DNA of 64,000 nt from Mycolicibacter hiberniae (GTDB lineage Bacteria; Actinomycetota; Actinomycetes; Mycobacteriales; Mycobacteriaceae), in assembly GCF_010729485.1 (NCBI RefSeq), contig NZ_AP022609.1:4092001-4156000 (forward strand), in the 5' to 3' direction. The position numbers were made by a program, and so were the translations under genes. Below, one piece after another: positions 47,045 through 56,334 of the stretch; positions within the stretch are counted from its first letter, which is position 1; each line of letters starts with the position of its first letter. Under the pieces are notes generated by a model. That model was not told the DNA's origin. It worked only from the letters and a program-made list of their open reading frames with translations, and made no database searches.

Positions 47045-47905
47045 ATGGTCCCGCTTTGGTTCACGCTGTCCGCGCTGTGCTTCGTCGGCGCGGCAGTACT
47101 GCTGTACGTGGACATCGACCAGCGGCGCGGCCGCAGCCGGCGCCGTAAGTCCTGGGCACGGTCGCACGGCTTCGACTTCGAACCGGAATCCACCGAGATT
47201 CTGCGCCGCTGGACACGCGGCGTGATATCGAGCGTGGGCGGCGAGGCGCCGGTGCGCAACGTGGTGCTCGGCCAGATCCGCGGCGAGGCCGTCTACATCT
47301 TCGACCTCGACGAAGTGGCCACGGTGATCGCCCTGCATCGCAAGGTCGCCACCAACGTCGTGGTCGATGTGCGGCTCAAGGGCCTCAAGGAGCCCCGCGA
47401 GAACGACATCTGGCTGCTCGGTGCGATCGGCCCGCGCATGGTCTACTCCACCAACCTCGACGCGGCACGCCGGGCCTGCGACCGGCGGATGGTCACCTTC
47501 GCCCACAGCGCTCCCGACTGCGCGGAAATCATGTGGAACGAGGAGAACTGGACGCTGGTGAGCATGCCCATCACCAGCACCCGCAGCCAGTGGGACGAGG
47601 GCCTGCGCAGCGTCCGCCAGTTCAACGACCTCCTGCGGGTGCTGCCCCCGGTCCCACGCCGCCAGACCGCCGAGACCACCACGGGACGCCGCAACGGCCA
47701 GCCCAGCCGTCCGGCCGGGCCGCCGAGCGCCGCGGAGGCAGCCGACGACAGTGCAGCCGACCAGCCCGCATCGGCATCGCGGGCGCCCGCGTCCGCTCCG
47801 GGCGAGCCGGCGCCGCGCCGCCGGGCCGGCCGGGACGCCGCCTCGGACGGGCGTTCGGCCAAGGGCGGTCACAACGTGCGGCAGACCGCGCACTATCAGC
47901 GCTGA
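47045..47905 (+). CDS. ttfA: Trehalose monomycolate transport factor TtfA
   Basis: 286 residues; ortholog of Rv0383c, an essential partner of MmpL3 in trehalose monomycolate export. One N-terminal membrane helix (LWFTLSALCFVGAAVLLYV), basic segment RRGRSRRRK, a folded cytosolic domain (about 40-200: HGFDFEPESTEIL, VVLGQIRGEAVYIFDLDEV, DIWLLGAIGPRMVYS) and a disordered Ala/Pro/Arg-rich tail. Position next to clpB and pyrE matches M. tuberculosis. Confidence 0.9.
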   Translation: MVPLWFTLSALCFVGAAVLLYVDIDQRRGRSRRRKSWARSHGFDFEPESTEILRRWTRGVISSVGGEAPVRNVVLGQIRGEAVYIFDLDEVATVIALHRKVATNVVVDVRLKGLKEPRENDIWLLGAIGPRMVYSTNLDAARRACDRRMVTFAHSAPDCAEIMWNEENWTLVSMPITSTRSQWDEGLRSVRQFNDLLRVLPPVPRRQTAETTTGRRNGQPSRPAGPPSAAEAADDSAADQPASASRAPASAPGEPAPRRRAGRDAASDGRSAKGGHNVRQTAHYQR

Positions 47906-47950
47906 CGGCCGACGCCGCTCGACACCAGCGGCTTGGTTACGCTGACGGGC

Positions 47951-48727
47951 ATGTCTCGCCCCGTCGCCGTGGTCACCGGGCCCACCTCTGGGCTGGGCGC
48001 CGGCTACGCGCGCCGCTTCGCCGCCGACGGACATGACCTGGTGCTGGTCGCCCGCGATGTCGAGCGCCTGGAAGCACTGGCCACCGAACTGCGCGACGCC
48101 CACGGCGCCGCCGTCGAGGTACTGCCCGCGGACCTGGCCGACGCCCACGGGCGCGCGCGTGTCGCCGAGCGCCTGGCCGCCGGGGTGCAGGTACTGGTCA
48201 ACAACGCCGGATTCGGCACCGCCGGGGAGTTCTGGACCGCCGACCCCGCGCTGCTGCAGGCGCAGCTGGACGTCAACGTCACCGCGGTGATGCAGCTGAC
48301 CCGGGCGGCGCTGCCCGCGATGATCGACAAGGGCGCCGGCCGCGTCATCAACATCGCCAGCGTCGCCGGGCTGCTGTCGGGACGCGGCTCGACCTACTCG
48401 GCATCCAAAGCCTGGGTGGTGTCGTTCACCGAGGGACTGGCCGGCGGCCTGCACGGCACCGGCGTCGGCATCCATGTGGTCTGCCCCGGATACGTCCACA
48501 CCGAATTCCACCAGCGTGCCGGCATCGAGATGGCCACCTTGCCGTCGTTCCTGTGGATGGAGGTCGACGACGTGGTCGCGGCGAGCCTGGCCGACATCGC
48601 CCGGGGCGAGGTGGTCAGCGTCCCGGGCCTGCAGTACAAGGCATTGGCAGGCGTCAGCCGACTGGTTCCGCGCGGGCTGTCGCGGACGCTGACCAACAAA
48701 TTCGGGAGGGGCCGTGGCCGCACTTAA
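47951..48727 (+). CDS. Short-chain dehydrogenase/reductase
   Basis: 258 residues: cofactor motif [14 protein letters not shown] (TGxxxGxG), NNAG ([14 protein letters not shown]), catalytic Ser in NIASVAG and Y-x-x-x-K ([10 protein letters not shown]). A classical SDR of NADP type by the R in LVARDVERL. The C-terminal end ([19 protein letters not shown]) resembles the lipid-associated SDRs found beside pyrE. ATG 47951; the 3' end overlaps pyrE by 14 bases. Confidence 0.88.
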   Translation: MSRPVAVVTGPTSGLGAGYARRFAADGHDLVLVARDVERLEALATELRDAHGAAVEVLPADLADAHGRARVAERLAAGVQVLVNNAGFGTAGEFWTADPALLQAQLDVNVTAVMQLTRAALPAMIDKGAGRVINIASVAGLLSGRGSTYSASKAWVVSFTEGLAGGLHGTGVGIHVVCPGYVHTEFHQRAGIEMATLPSFLWMEVDDVVAASLADIARGEVVSVPGLQYKALAGVSRLVPRGLSRTLTNKFGRGRGRT

Positions 48728-49262
48728 CAACGACGAACGCGACGAGCTGGCCGCGCTGGTGCGCAAGCTGTCGGTGGTGCACGGCCGCGTGACCCTGTCC
48801 TCGGGAGCCGAAGCCGACTACTACGTCGACCTTCGCCGTTCCACCCTGCACCATCGCGCCGGTGCCCTGATCGGACGGCTGGTCCGTCAGCTCACCGATG
48901 ACTGGGACTATGTCGCGGTGGGCGGCCTGACCCTGGGCGCCGACCCGGTGGCGACCGCCGTCATGCACGCCCCGGGCCGCCCGATCGACGCTTTCGTGGT
49001 GCGCAAATCAGTGAAAAGCCATGGCATGCAGCGCCTTATCGAAGGATTCGACGTCGCCGGCCACCCGGTGCTGGTGGTCGAGGACACCAGTACCACCGGC
49101 GGGTCGGCGCTGACCGCGGTGCGGGCGGTGCGGGAAGCCGGCGGTCACGTGGTGGGCGTGGCCACCGTGGTCGACCGTGCCACCGGAGCAGCCGAGGCCA
49201 TCGAGGCCGAGGGCGTGCCCTACCGCAGTGTGCTCGGACTGGCCGAGCTGGGGCTGGACTGA
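48714..49262 (+). CDS. pyrE: Orotate phosphoribosyltransferase
   Basis: Makes orotidine monophosphate in pyrimidine synthesis. 182 residues; PRPP-binding motif [18 protein letters not shown] (about 120-137), and the conserved [15 protein letters not shown] and [15 protein letters not shown] segments. GTG start with GGGAGGGG upstream, overlapping the SDR gene; ortholog of Rv0382c. Confidence 0.96.
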   Translation: MAALNNDERDELAALVRKLSVVHGRVTLSSGAEADYYVDLRRSTLHHRAGALIGRLVRQLTDDWDYVAVGGLTLGADPVATAVMHAPGRPIDAFVVRKSVKSHGMQRLIEGFDVAGHPVLVVEDTSTTGGSALTAVRAVREAGGHVVGVATVVDRATGAAEAIEAEGVPYRSVLGLAELGLD

Positions 49263-49279
49263 ACGCACCGAGGACCGTT

Positions 49280-50173
49280 GTGCGAAGTCTGATCGCGCTG
49301 GTGTCGGCGCTGGCCGTCGCCTGCGTCGCGGCCTGCGGGGGCTCGGAAACGGCCGGCCCCTACGGCGCCCACGGCACCCGGCTGGGTTCGCCGCTGACCT
49401 TCCTCGGCTGGGAGATGACCCTGTCCAACCTGCGGTGGGAGGTCGACTACGCCCTGATCGACGTCAAGGCCCAGGTCGCCGAGGAGCACGGTCCCCACGC
49501 CGCGCCCGGCGATCTGCGGTTCGGGGTGTACGGCACCCCTCCGCATCCCATCGAAGCCACCGGACGTAGCAGCTGCACGCTGCTGGGCGAACTGGTGCCG
49601 GCGCCGCTGTCGGCCCCGCAACCCGATCGGCTGAGCGGCACCGTGTGTCTGGGCCCGCTCAAGGAACGCAGCGCCCTGCGCGGCGTGTACCTGTATTCGC
49701 CTGCCGACCGGATCAAAGACACCACGGTGGCCTACCCCGCGGCGTTCCCGGTGGGGCTGGCGCCGGTCAACCCCGCCGACACCGGTCTGCTGCTCACCGC
49801 CCAGGGAGTGGCCGCCTACCGCGCCGACGGCGTGCCGCTGGCCCCGACCGCCCTGGGCGACCCGAAGGCGTTCACCGGCAACGGCTACATGGTGCTGAGC
49901 CTGACGGCCGACGCGGTGCCCGGCCAGTACCGAGACGAGGCAGTCGCGCGGGGCGGACCGCTGATGCTGGTCGCCGGGCCGTCGACACCGATGCCCGGGT
50001 TGGGCCCGGACTGCCTGGCGGTCGGGTCATCGGTGCTGATCCTGCCGGAGGCCTCGCTGAACTCGGTGCACGTACCGACAGCGCTGTGCACGCATGGCGA
50101 GATCAACGCCGCGCTGCTCTACCCCTCGGTGTCGGTGGTCGGCACGCATGCCGCCGTGTGGACCACCGGGTGA
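49280..50173 (+). CDS. Probable lipoprotein, Rv0381c-like
   Basis: 297 residues with a signal sequence and lipobox (LVSALAVACVAAC, Cys about residue 19), then a beta-rich extracytoplasmic domain (LGWEMTLSNLRWEVDYALID, DLRFGVYGTPPHPIEATGRS, TGNGYMVLSLTADAVP) with four cysteines that could pair. No catalytic motif recognised. GTG start 17 bp after pyrE; overlaps the methyltransferase gene (GTGA). Confidence 0.82.
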   Translation: MRSLIALVSALAVACVAACGGSETAGPYGAHGTRLGSPLTFLGWEMTLSNLRWEVDYALIDVKAQVAEEHGPHAAPGDLRFGVYGTPPHPIEATGRSSCTLLGELVPAPLSAPQPDRLSGTVCLGPLKERSALRGVYLYSPADRIKDTTVAYPAAFPVGLAPVNPADTGLLLTAQGVAAYRADGVPLAPTALGDPKAFTGNGYMVLSLTADAVPGQYRDEAVARGGPLMLVAGPSTPMPGLGPDCLAVGSSVLILPEASLNSVHVPTALCTHGEINAALLYPSVSVVGTHAAVWTTG

Positions 50174-50829
50174 GCGAGCGCTCCGAGGGGCCCGGCCCCA
50201 CTGAGTGGTTCTCGCCGGCGGACAACGGGGTGGGGCCCTGGGCGGGGCCACTGCCCAGCGACCCGCGGTACGACCCGGAACTGCTGCGCGACGGCGACAG
50301 TCGCAACGTCGTCGATGCCTACCGCTACTGGACCCGCGAGGCGATCATCGCCGATATCGATCGCCGTCGGCATCGGCTGCACGTCGCGATCGAGAACTTC
50401 GGCCACGACGCCAACATCGGTTCGGTGGTGCGGACCGCCAACGCCTTCGCCGTGCACACCGTGCACATCGTGGGGCGGCGGCGGTGGAATAGGCGCGGCG
50501 CCATGGTCACCGACCGCTACCAGCGGCTGGTGCATCACGAGACGGCCGCCGACCTGCTGGATTTCGCTGCGCGGCAGGGACTGACCGTGGTCGCGGCGGA
50601 CAATGTCGCCGGCGCCGCGCGCCTGGAGCAGACCCGGCTGCCCGCCGACTGCCTGCTGGTGTTCGGCAGCGAAGGCCTCGGCATCAGCGACGAGGTGCGA
50701 GCCGGTGCCGGCCTGACGGTGTCCATCGCCCAGTTCGGCTCGACTCGCAGCATCAACGTCGGGGTGGCCGCCGGGATCGTGATGCACGCCTGGATCACCG
50801 CGCACGCGGATTTCGATCAGGCTTGGTGA
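50170..50829 (+). CDS. SpoU/TrmH-family RNA methyltransferase
   Basis: 219 residues with SPOUT motifs: ENFGHDANIGSVVRTANAF (motif 1), LVFGSEGLGIS (motif 2), QFGSTRSINVGVAAGIVMHA (motif 3, knot). Ribose 2'-O-methyltransferase of tRNA or rRNA; target not assignable. Ortholog of Rv0380c with a somewhat longer N-terminus. Start GTG overlaps the lipoprotein stop. Followed by 195 bp without a gene. Confidence 0.9.
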   Translation: MSERSEGPGPTEWFSPADNGVGPWAGPLPSDPRYDPELLRDGDSRNVVDAYRYWTREAIIADIDRRRHRLHVAIENFGHDANIGSVVRTANAFAVHTVHIVGRRRWNRRGAMVTDRYQRLVHHETAADLLDFAARQGLTVVAADNVAGAARLEQTRLPADCLLVFGSEGLGISDEVRAGAGLTVSIAQFGSTRSINVGVAAGIVMHAWITAHADFDQAW

Positions 50830-51024
50830 TCGGCGGCCGAGGAGCCGTACCCGTCAAGTTCTCATAGGGGCCTCAGAACCTGCTGGCGTTAAGACCCCGC
50901 CAAGATGCGCAGGTGAGGAGTGCTGTTCCAGGCGCAAAGTCCAGGGATTTCCCTGTATCGGACGCGGGGCCGCCGTCGCTAGCGTGGCGACTATCAGGTT
51001 CTTGTCAGAAATGAGGAATTCACC

Positions 51025-51870
51025 ATGCACGCACGTACGAAAACGCGTCCCTACGCCCTCTTCGGCGCCGCGCTGGTGGGCGCCGGTGCCATCGTGACCG
51101 CGCCCGCGGTGGTGCCGGCCCTGCCGGCCGACGCCATCGCTGCCGATGTGGCACTGACCGCCCTGGACTGGCCGGATGTCGATGTCTTGACCCCCGACGG
51201 CTGGTTGACCTTCGACTCCCTTGCCGCGGCGCAGGCCTATGCCGAGGAACTGACCGCCACCACCCTGTCCTACGCCCAAACGGCCGTCGAGTGGGCTGGC
51301 TGGCTGGACCCGTTCCTCTCCTTCGCCGGAATCTCGGGGCTGGGGGACTGGGTGTCCGATCGCTACGACATGTTCGAAGAGATCCTCAGCCCCGGCTGGA
51401 ATCCGCTGACCTGGATCGAAGGGTTACTCGAGTCCATCAGCGCTGACCCCGAAGTTCTCTTCGGCCCCGTCGCCGACTTCGACCTGGGCTGGCTGTACAG
51501 CCTGCTGGGAGTCTCGGCGCAGGACGGCGAGCAACTGGACAGCCTGCTGGAACTCGCCTCCGGCTACTACGGCGGTCAGATCACCTTGGGGTTGCTGACC
51601 GTCTATGGAACAGGGCCCGGGGCGATCAACGCGATTGCCGACGGCATCATCACCCTCGACGACCTGTTCCCCGAGCTGGGCAGCGAGCTCGACGTGCTCA
51701 ACAACCTGGCCGGCGAATCGATCACCACCTGGTTGACGGAGGCGGAAGAGACGCTGACCGCCCAGATCGAGTTCGCCTCGGACGTCCTTGAGGCCGCACC
51801 GGCGATCCAGTGGATTCTGGACCTCTTCGGCCAGCTCACCGACGGGGGCGGCTTCGAGCTGCCCTTCTGA
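51025..51870 (+). CDS. Secreted mycobacterial protein of unknown function
   Basis: 281 residues: signal peptide (YALFGAALVGAGAIVTAPAV VPALPADA), then an acidic, helical, Trp/Leu-rich protein (WAGWLDPFLSFAGISGLGDW, FDLGWLYSLLGVSAQ) without cysteines or known motifs. Looks like the exported helical 'PE/PPE-neighbour' type proteins of mycobacteria, but no family is recognised. ATG with GAGGAA upstream and a terminator hairpin directly after the stop, so probably a monocistronic unit. Confidence 0.8.
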   Translation: MHARTKTRPYALFGAALVGAGAIVTAPAVVPALPADAIAADVALTALDWPDVDVLTPDGWLTFDSLAAAQAYAEELTATTLSYAQTAVEWAGWLDPFLSFAGISGLGDWVSDRYDMFEEILSPGWNPLTWIEGLLESISADPEVLFGPVADFDLGWLYSLLGVSAQDGEQLDSLLELASGYYGGQITLGLLTVYGTGPGAINAIADGIITLDDLFPELGSELDVLNNLAGESITTWLTEAEETLTAQIEFASDVLEAAPAIQWILDLFGQLTDGGGFELPF

Positions 51871-51881
51871 CCCCTGAGCGC

Positions 51882-51920
51882 AGGATCTTCCCGCGGATCG
51901 CCGGTCCGCGGGAAGATCCT
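51882..51920 (+). terminator. Strong terminator hairpin
   Basis: Perfect 16-bp arms (51882-51897, 51905-51920; AGGATCTTCCCGCGGA) with a 7-nt loop, 11 bases after the stop of the secreted protein gene. Not followed by a T-run, typical of mycobacterial terminators. Confidence 0.88.
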
Positions 51921-51950
51921 CGTTCGGCGAATACGGCAAGATCAACGGCT

Positions 51951-53051
51951 ATGGACCACCTCTGGGCGAACCGTGCCGAAAGCGCCGAAGCCGCGGTCAC
52001 CTCACGCCACCTCAAGTCGCTGTGGCATCTGCCCGGCACGCAGCTGGGCGTCGTGGCGTGGCCGCCGATCAAGCGCGCCCCGCACTGGCACTACTGGTGG
52101 CAGGCGCATCTGCTGGACTGCCTGATCGACGCCCAGCTGCGCGACCCGCAGCCCGAACGGGCCACCCGCATCAAGCGGCAGATCCGCACACACCGGCTGC
52201 GCAACGTGGGCCGCTGGACCAACGCCTACTACGACGACATGGCCTGGCTGGCGCTGGCGATCCAGCGGGCGGCCACAGTCATCGGCGTGGACCGGCGCCG
52301 CGCCTTGGGTACCTTGACCCGCCAGTTGACCGACTCCTGGATGCCCGAAGCCGGCGGCGGCATCCCGTGGCGCAAGGACGAGCAGTCCACCGAACCGTTC
52401 TTCAACGCGCCGGCCAACGGACCTGCCGGAATTTTCCTGGCCCGCGAACCGGGGTGGCTGCAGCGCGCCGTGGAGATGGGCGACTGGATCGATGCCACGC
52501 TGATCGACCCGGAGACCCACCTGGTGTTCGACGGCATCCGGGCCGGTTCGCTGGTGCGGGCGCAGTACACCTACTGCCAGGGCGTGGTGCTCGGTCTGGA
52601 AACCGAACTGGCGGCGCGCACCGGTGCCGAAAGGCACTTCGTCCGGGTCCACCGGCTGGTGGCCGCCGTGCGCGAGCATATGGCTCCCGGCGGAGTGATC
52701 AAGGGAGCCGGTGGTGGCGACGGCGGGCTGTTCGCCGGGATCACCGCCCGCTACCTGGCGTTGACGGCCACCGCGCTGCCCGGGGACAGCGCGGCCGACA
52801 CCGAGGCACGCGACACCGCGGCACAGCTGGTGCTGGCGTCGGCGAAGTCGGCGTGGGACTACCGGCAATCGGTGAACGGACTACCGCTCTTCGGTGCGTT
52901 CTGGGACCGGGCCGCCGAGGTGCCCCGTGGTGACGGCGCGGTGGCCACCTCGATTTCCGGCGCGGTGTATGAATCCGAGGTCCCCGAGCGGGATCTGTCG
53001 GTGCAGTTGGGCGGGTGGATGCTGATGGAGGCCGCGGCAAGTCTGCGTTGA
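51951..53051 (+). CDS. GH76-family glycoside hydrolase (alpha-1,6-mannanase type)
   Basis: 366 residues, ortholog of Rv0365c. The adjacent catalytic aspartates sit in NAYYDDMAWLAL (D95-D96), the pattern of GH76 enzymes; further (alpha/alpha)6-barrel segments GGGIPWRKDE and FNAPANGPAGIFLAR follow. No signal peptide, so probably cytosolic or leaderless-exported. In mycobacteria such enzymes may act on mannosylated glycolipids; substrate unproven. Its stop codon TGA is the first triplet of the 57-bp element copy B. Confidence 0.88.
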   Translation: MDHLWANRAESAEAAVTSRHLKSLWHLPGTQLGVVAWPPIKRAPHWHYWWQAHLLDCLIDAQLRDPQPERATRIKRQIRTHRLRNVGRWTNAYYDDMAWLALAIQRAATVIGVDRRRALGTLTRQLTDSWMPEAGGGIPWRKDEQSTEPFFNAPANGPAGIFLAREPGWLQRAVEMGDWIDATLIDPETHLVFDGIRAGSLVRAQYTYCQGVVLGLETELAARTGAERHFVRVHRLVAAVREHMAPGGVIKGAGGGDGGLFAGITARYLALTATALPGDSAADTEARDTAAQLVLASAKSAWDYRQSVNGLPLFGAFWDRAAEVPRGDGAVATSISGAVYESEVPERDLSVQLGGWMLMEAAASLR

Positions 53052-53105
53052 CTCTGCGCTGACCAGCCGCCCTACTCGGAGTTTTGCGTGGTGAGCGCAG
53101 AGTCA
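53049..53105. repeat. 57-bp palindromic element, copy B (GH76 / DedA junction)
   Basis: TGACTCTGCGCT (53049-53060) and AGCGCAGAGTCA (53094-53105); 57 bp; core ACTCG at 53074-53078. It contributes the stop codon of the GH76 gene and the last ten codons and stop of the convergent DedA gene. Confidence 0.88.
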
Positions 53106-53761
53106 GCGTCACCTGAAGGGGCCCTGCGCCGGGACAGATACGCCTTGACCGCCGAGTAGATCGCCGGAAGCAGCGAGACGAACAGAATCCCGATGATGAT
53201 CAATTCCAGGTGGTCGGTGATGCCCGGCACCTTGGTGCCCAGCCAGTACCCCGTCAGGGTCATCCCGGCGCCCCACACGACGCCACCCACGATGTCGAAC
53301 GCCAGGTAGACCGGGTAGCGCATGTAGGACACGCCGGCGATCGCCGGGACGAACGTCCTGGCGAACGGTACGAAGCGGGCCAGAATGATGGCGGCCGGCC
53401 CGTACTTCTCGAAGAAGGCGTGCGAATCGGTCACGTAGTGCTTCTTGAAGAAGCGGGAGTCCTCTTTCTTGAACAGTGCCGGCCCGATGCGGCGGCCGAT
53501 GAAGTAGCCGGTCTGATCGCCCAATATCGCCACGACCGCCACGGCCGGGGCCAGCACCCAGATGTCGGGGTTGCCGGCGGCGGCCAGCAGACCGCCGGTG
53601 ACCAACAGCGATTCGCCGGGCAGCAGAGGAAACAGCAGACCGGTTTCGACGAAGACGATCACCAGGATGGCCGGCAGGACCGCGTGCTCGAACAGGCCGC
53701 CCTGCCCGATCCAGTACATCGGGTCCAATATGTGGGGCATCGCCGCCACCGTCATGCTCAT
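53072..53761 (-). CDS. DedA-family membrane protein (SNARE-associated type)
   Basis: 229 residues, ortholog of Rv0364. Conserved DedA regions: TGLLFPLLPGESLLVTGGLL, VVAILGDQTGYFIGRRIGPA, FFEKYGPAAIILARFVPFAR and VPAIAGVSYMRYPVYL. DedA proteins are flippases or undecaprenyl-phosphate/lipid transporters. ATG 53761 (M-S-M-T-V) matches the start of the M. tuberculosis protein. The C-terminal residues DSALTTQNSE are encoded by the 57-bp element. Confidence 0.93.
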   Translation of the reverse strand: MSMTVAAMPHILDPMYWIGQGGLFEHAVLPAILVIVFVETGLLFPLLPGESLLVTGGLLAAAGNPDIWVLAPAVAVVAILGDQTGYFIGRRIGPALFKKEDSRFFKKHYVTDSHAFFEKYGPAAIILARFVPFARTFVPAIAGVSYMRYPVYLAFDIVGGVVWGAGMTLTGYWLGTKVPGITDHLELIIIGILFVSLLPAIYSAVKAYLSRRRAPSGDADSALTTQNSE

Positions 53762-53846
53762 GAGGCCCCAACATACCGGTGTCGTGGGCGATTAACCGTT
53801 GGGGATACTGGGGGGACACCGTTTGCACCCAGGAGGAGAGAGTTCC

Positions 53847-54878
53847 ATGCCCATCGCTACCCCCGAGGTCTACGCCGAGATGCTGGCCCGCGCCAAGGAG
53901 AACTCCTACGCGTTCCCGGCGATCAACTGCACATCGTCGGAGACCATCAACGCGGCGATCAAGGGCTTTGCCGACGCCGGCAGCGACGGCATCATCCAGT
54001 TCTCCACCGGCGGCGCGGAGTTCGGCTCCGGCCTGGGTGTCAAGGACATGGTGACCGGGGCGGTGGCCCTGGCCGAATTCGCCCACGTGATCGCCGCCAA
54101 GTACTCGATCAACGTGGCCCTGCACACCGACCACTGCCCGAAGGACAAGCTGGACGGCTTCGTGCGGCCGCTGCTGGCGATCTCGGCTGACCGGGTCAAG
54201 GCCGGCCAGAACCCGCTGTTCCAGTCGCACATGTGGGACGGCTCGGCCGTGCCGATCGATGAGAACCTGACCATCGCCCAGGAGCTGCTGGCGCAGGCAG
54301 TGGCCGCCAGGATCATCCTCGAGGTCGAGATCGGTGTGGTCGGTGGCGAAGAGGACGGCGTGGAAGCCGAGATCAACGAGAAGCTCTACACCTCGCCCGA
54401 AGACTTCGAGAAGACCGTCGCCGCCCTCGGTGCCGGCGAGCAGGGCCACTACCTGCTGGCCGCCACCTTCGGCAACGTGCACGGCGTCTACAAGCCGGGC
54501 AACGTCAAGCTGCGCCCGGACATCCTGGCCGAGGGTCAGAAGGTGGCGTCGGCCAAGCTGGGCCTGGCCGAGGGTTCCAAGCCGTTCGACTTCGTCTTCC
54601 ACGGCGGTTCGGGCTCGCTGAAGTCCGAGATCGAGGAGGCGCTGCGCTACGGCGTGGTGAAGATGAACGTCGACACCGACACCCAGTACGCCTTCACCCG
54701 CCCGGTCGCCGCGCACATGTTCACCAACTACGACGGTGTCCTCAAGGTGGACGGCGAGGTCGGCAACAAGAAGACCTACGACCCGCGCAGCTACCTCAAG
54801 AAGGCCGAGGCCTCCATGACCGAGCGGGTCATCGAAGCCTGCAACGACCTGCACAGCGCCGGCAAGGCCCTGGCCTGA
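53847..54878 (+). CDS. fba: Fructose-bisphosphate aldolase, class II
   Basis: Zn-dependent aldolase of glycolysis and gluconeogenesis, 343 residues (M. tuberculosis Fba 344). Catalytic and metal-binding segment ALHTDHCPKD (D95, H96), a second in FGNVHGVYKPGNVKLRPDI, and the phosphate-binding FHGGSGSLKSEI. ATG 53847 follows AGGAGGAG at good distance. Followed by the 57-bp element copy C. Confidence 0.98.
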   Translation: MPIATPEVYAEMLARAKENSYAFPAINCTSSETINAAIKGFADAGSDGIIQFSTGGAEFGSGLGVKDMVTGAVALAEFAHVIAAKYSINVALHTDHCPKDKLDGFVRPLLAISADRVKAGQNPLFQSHMWDGSAVPIDENLTIAQELLAQAVAARIILEVEIGVVGGEEDGVEAEINEKLYTSPEDFEKTVAALGAGEQGHYLLAATFGNVHGVYKPGNVKLRPDILAEGQKVASAKLGLAEGSKPFDFVFHGGSGSLKSEIEEALRYGVVKMNVDTDTQYAFTRPVAAHMFTNYDGVLKVDGEVGNKKTYDPRSYLKKAEASMTERVIEACNDLHSAGKALA

Positions 54879-54883
54879 GTCGT

Positions 54884-54940
54884 TGACTCTGCGTCCACGG
54901 CGGGGAAGTTCGAGTGAGCCCCGCCGTAGGCGCAGAGTCA
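54884..54940. repeat. 57-bp palindromic element, copy C (fba / membrane protein junction), reverse orientation
   Basis: TGACTCTGCG (54884-54893) and CGCAGAGTCA (54931-54940), extended to 13-bp arms by flanking CGT/ACG. Core is CGAGT at 54911-54915, i.e. ACTCG on the other strand, so it is inverted relative to copies A and B. A nested hairpin ACGGCGGGG/CCCCGCCGT (54897-54905, 54919-54927) is inside. Confidence 0.88.
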
Positions 54941-54950
54941 ACGAACGTCA

Positions 54951-55805
54951 TCAGCTGCCGTGCGACTGGCAGATCTTCCACTGGTCGTCACGGAACTGCA
55001 GGTCGAAGCTGCGGGTTGAGCGCACCCGCGGCTCGTAGGCCATGAACGCGGTGACGTTGGCCTCGGCGTGGCCGTCGTTGACCACCACCTCGTCGATGCT
55101 GGCAACCACCGGGTACTGCTTGGCCGCCGCGATCCGGCGGTAGGTCTCGTCCCAGACCTTCTGGTCGTAGTTGACGTAGCGGTCGCGGATGTCGCCGCAG
55201 GTGAGACTGCGCAGCGTCGCCAGATCGCCGTTCTGCGTGGCGATGTCGAAACTTTGGATCGTGGACCGGACGTGTTCCTCCTGGGAGGCCGCCTGGCGGG
55301 TTTCGCGGGTCAGCCACAGCGTGCCCAGCACGGCGATCACCGCGAGCGCCAGGATGATCAGGATCACCGCCATCACCCAGCCCCAGCTGCGCGAGACGGT
55401 GCTGGGCAGCTTGGTGCCGACCCGTGCCGGAATCTGTTGCGGTATCGCCTTGCCCGCGTCATCGCTCTGCTGAGCGATCAGTTCGGTGTCGGCATCATCC
55501 ACCGACGGGATGACTTCGGTGTGCCCGGCGTCGAACCCGGGAGCGGTGAACCTGCGCTCCGGTGAACCGTCGGTACCGGGCGCGGCCTCGGTGGCGATCA
55601 CCTCGGTGACAGCGTCGGCGTCGGCCGGTGTCTCCGCCAGGGCGGCCGTCGCCGTCTCGTCGTCTGAGTCGACGGGCTGGATCTGGGTGACCTGGTCGTC
55701 GCCGTCGGGATGCTGCTCGACCGGGGCAGCGCCGGTCCCGGAACCCTGATCGGATGCGGGCGGTGCGGGAACGTCGTCGCGGTCGGGGCCGGATGGGTTC
55801 GGCAT
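54951..55805 (-). CDS. Membrane protein with extracytoplasmic NTF2-like domain, Rv0361-like
   Basis: 284 residues: long acidic, disordered cytoplasmic N-terminus (about 1-140), one membrane helix (VMAVILIILALAVIAVLGTL), and a C-terminal domain of about 110 residues (TIQSFDIATQNGDLATLRSL, TCGDIRDRY, ... RSFDLQFRDDQWKICQSHGS) with two cysteines. Ortholog of Rv0361 by size, layout and position beside fba. Function unknown; the C-terminal pattern is that of lumazine-binding/NTF2-like domains. Confidence 0.88.
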   Translation of the reverse strand: MPNPSGPDRDDVPAPPASDQGSGTGAAPVEQHPDGDDQVTQIQPVDSDDETATAALAETPADADAVTEVIATEAAPGTDGSPERRFTAPGFDAGHTEVIPSVDDADTELIAQQSDDAGKAIPQQIPARVGTKLPSTVSRSWGWVMAVILIILALAVIAVLGTLWLTRETRQAASQEEHVRSTIQSFDIATQNGDLATLRSLTCGDIRDRYVNYDQKVWDETYRRIAAAKQYPVVASIDEVVVNDGHAEANVTAFMAYEPRVRSTRSFDLQFRDDQWKICQSHGS

Positions 55806-55913
55806 GGGCTACGGCTGTCCTCCCGCTAGCTAATCTGCTACGCGCCAGCTTACTGAGGGAGCCGGCGGATTGCCGGAGTGGCTGGCCATGGACGGCACGG
55901 CAGAATGGACGAT

Positions 55914-56330
55914 GTGACTCACACCGGTGATCTCCTCCGACCCGATCCGACCCTGCTGCCCGGCGACCCCGACGCCGAGGCCGCTCTGCGGGGCAACCAG
56001 AACCCCGAAGTTGTCGCGGCCGCGTATCCGGCCGCCTCGGTGGCGTGGGCGGTGCTGGCCGAAGCGGCATTGGCCGAGAACAAGGCTGTCACTGCCTACG
56101 CCTACGCGCGCACCGGTTACCACCGGGGCCTGGACCAGCTGCGCCGCAACGGGTGGAAGGGCTACGGCCCGGTGCCGTATTCGCATGAACCCAACCGTGG
56201 TTTCTTGCGGTGTGTGGCCGCGCTGGCGCGTGCCGCCACCAGCATCGGCGAAGCCGACGAGCAGGCACGCTGCCTGGCTCTGCTAGACGACTGCGATCCC
56301 GGCGCCCGCTCCGCGCTGGGGCTGAGCTGA
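55914..56330 (+). CDS. DUF3151 protein
   Basis: 138 residues, ortholog of Rv0360c. Conserved in actinobacteria: LLPGDPDAEAALRGNQNPEV, AYPAASVAWAVLAEAALAEN, AYAYARTGYHRGLDQLRRNG and WKGYGPVPYSHEPNRGFLR. All-helical, TPR-like; function unknown. GTG start, with a longer ATG alternative 36 bases upstream. Convergent with the CDF transporter gene; four bases between stops. Confidence 0.88.
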   Translation: MTHTGDLLRPDPTLLPGDPDAEAALRGNQNPEVVAAAYPAASVAWAVLAEAALAENKAVTAYAYARTGYHRGLDQLRRNGWKGYGPVPYSHEPNRGFLRCVAALARAATSIGEADEQARCLALLDDCDPGARSALGLS

Positions 56331-56334
56331 CCCC

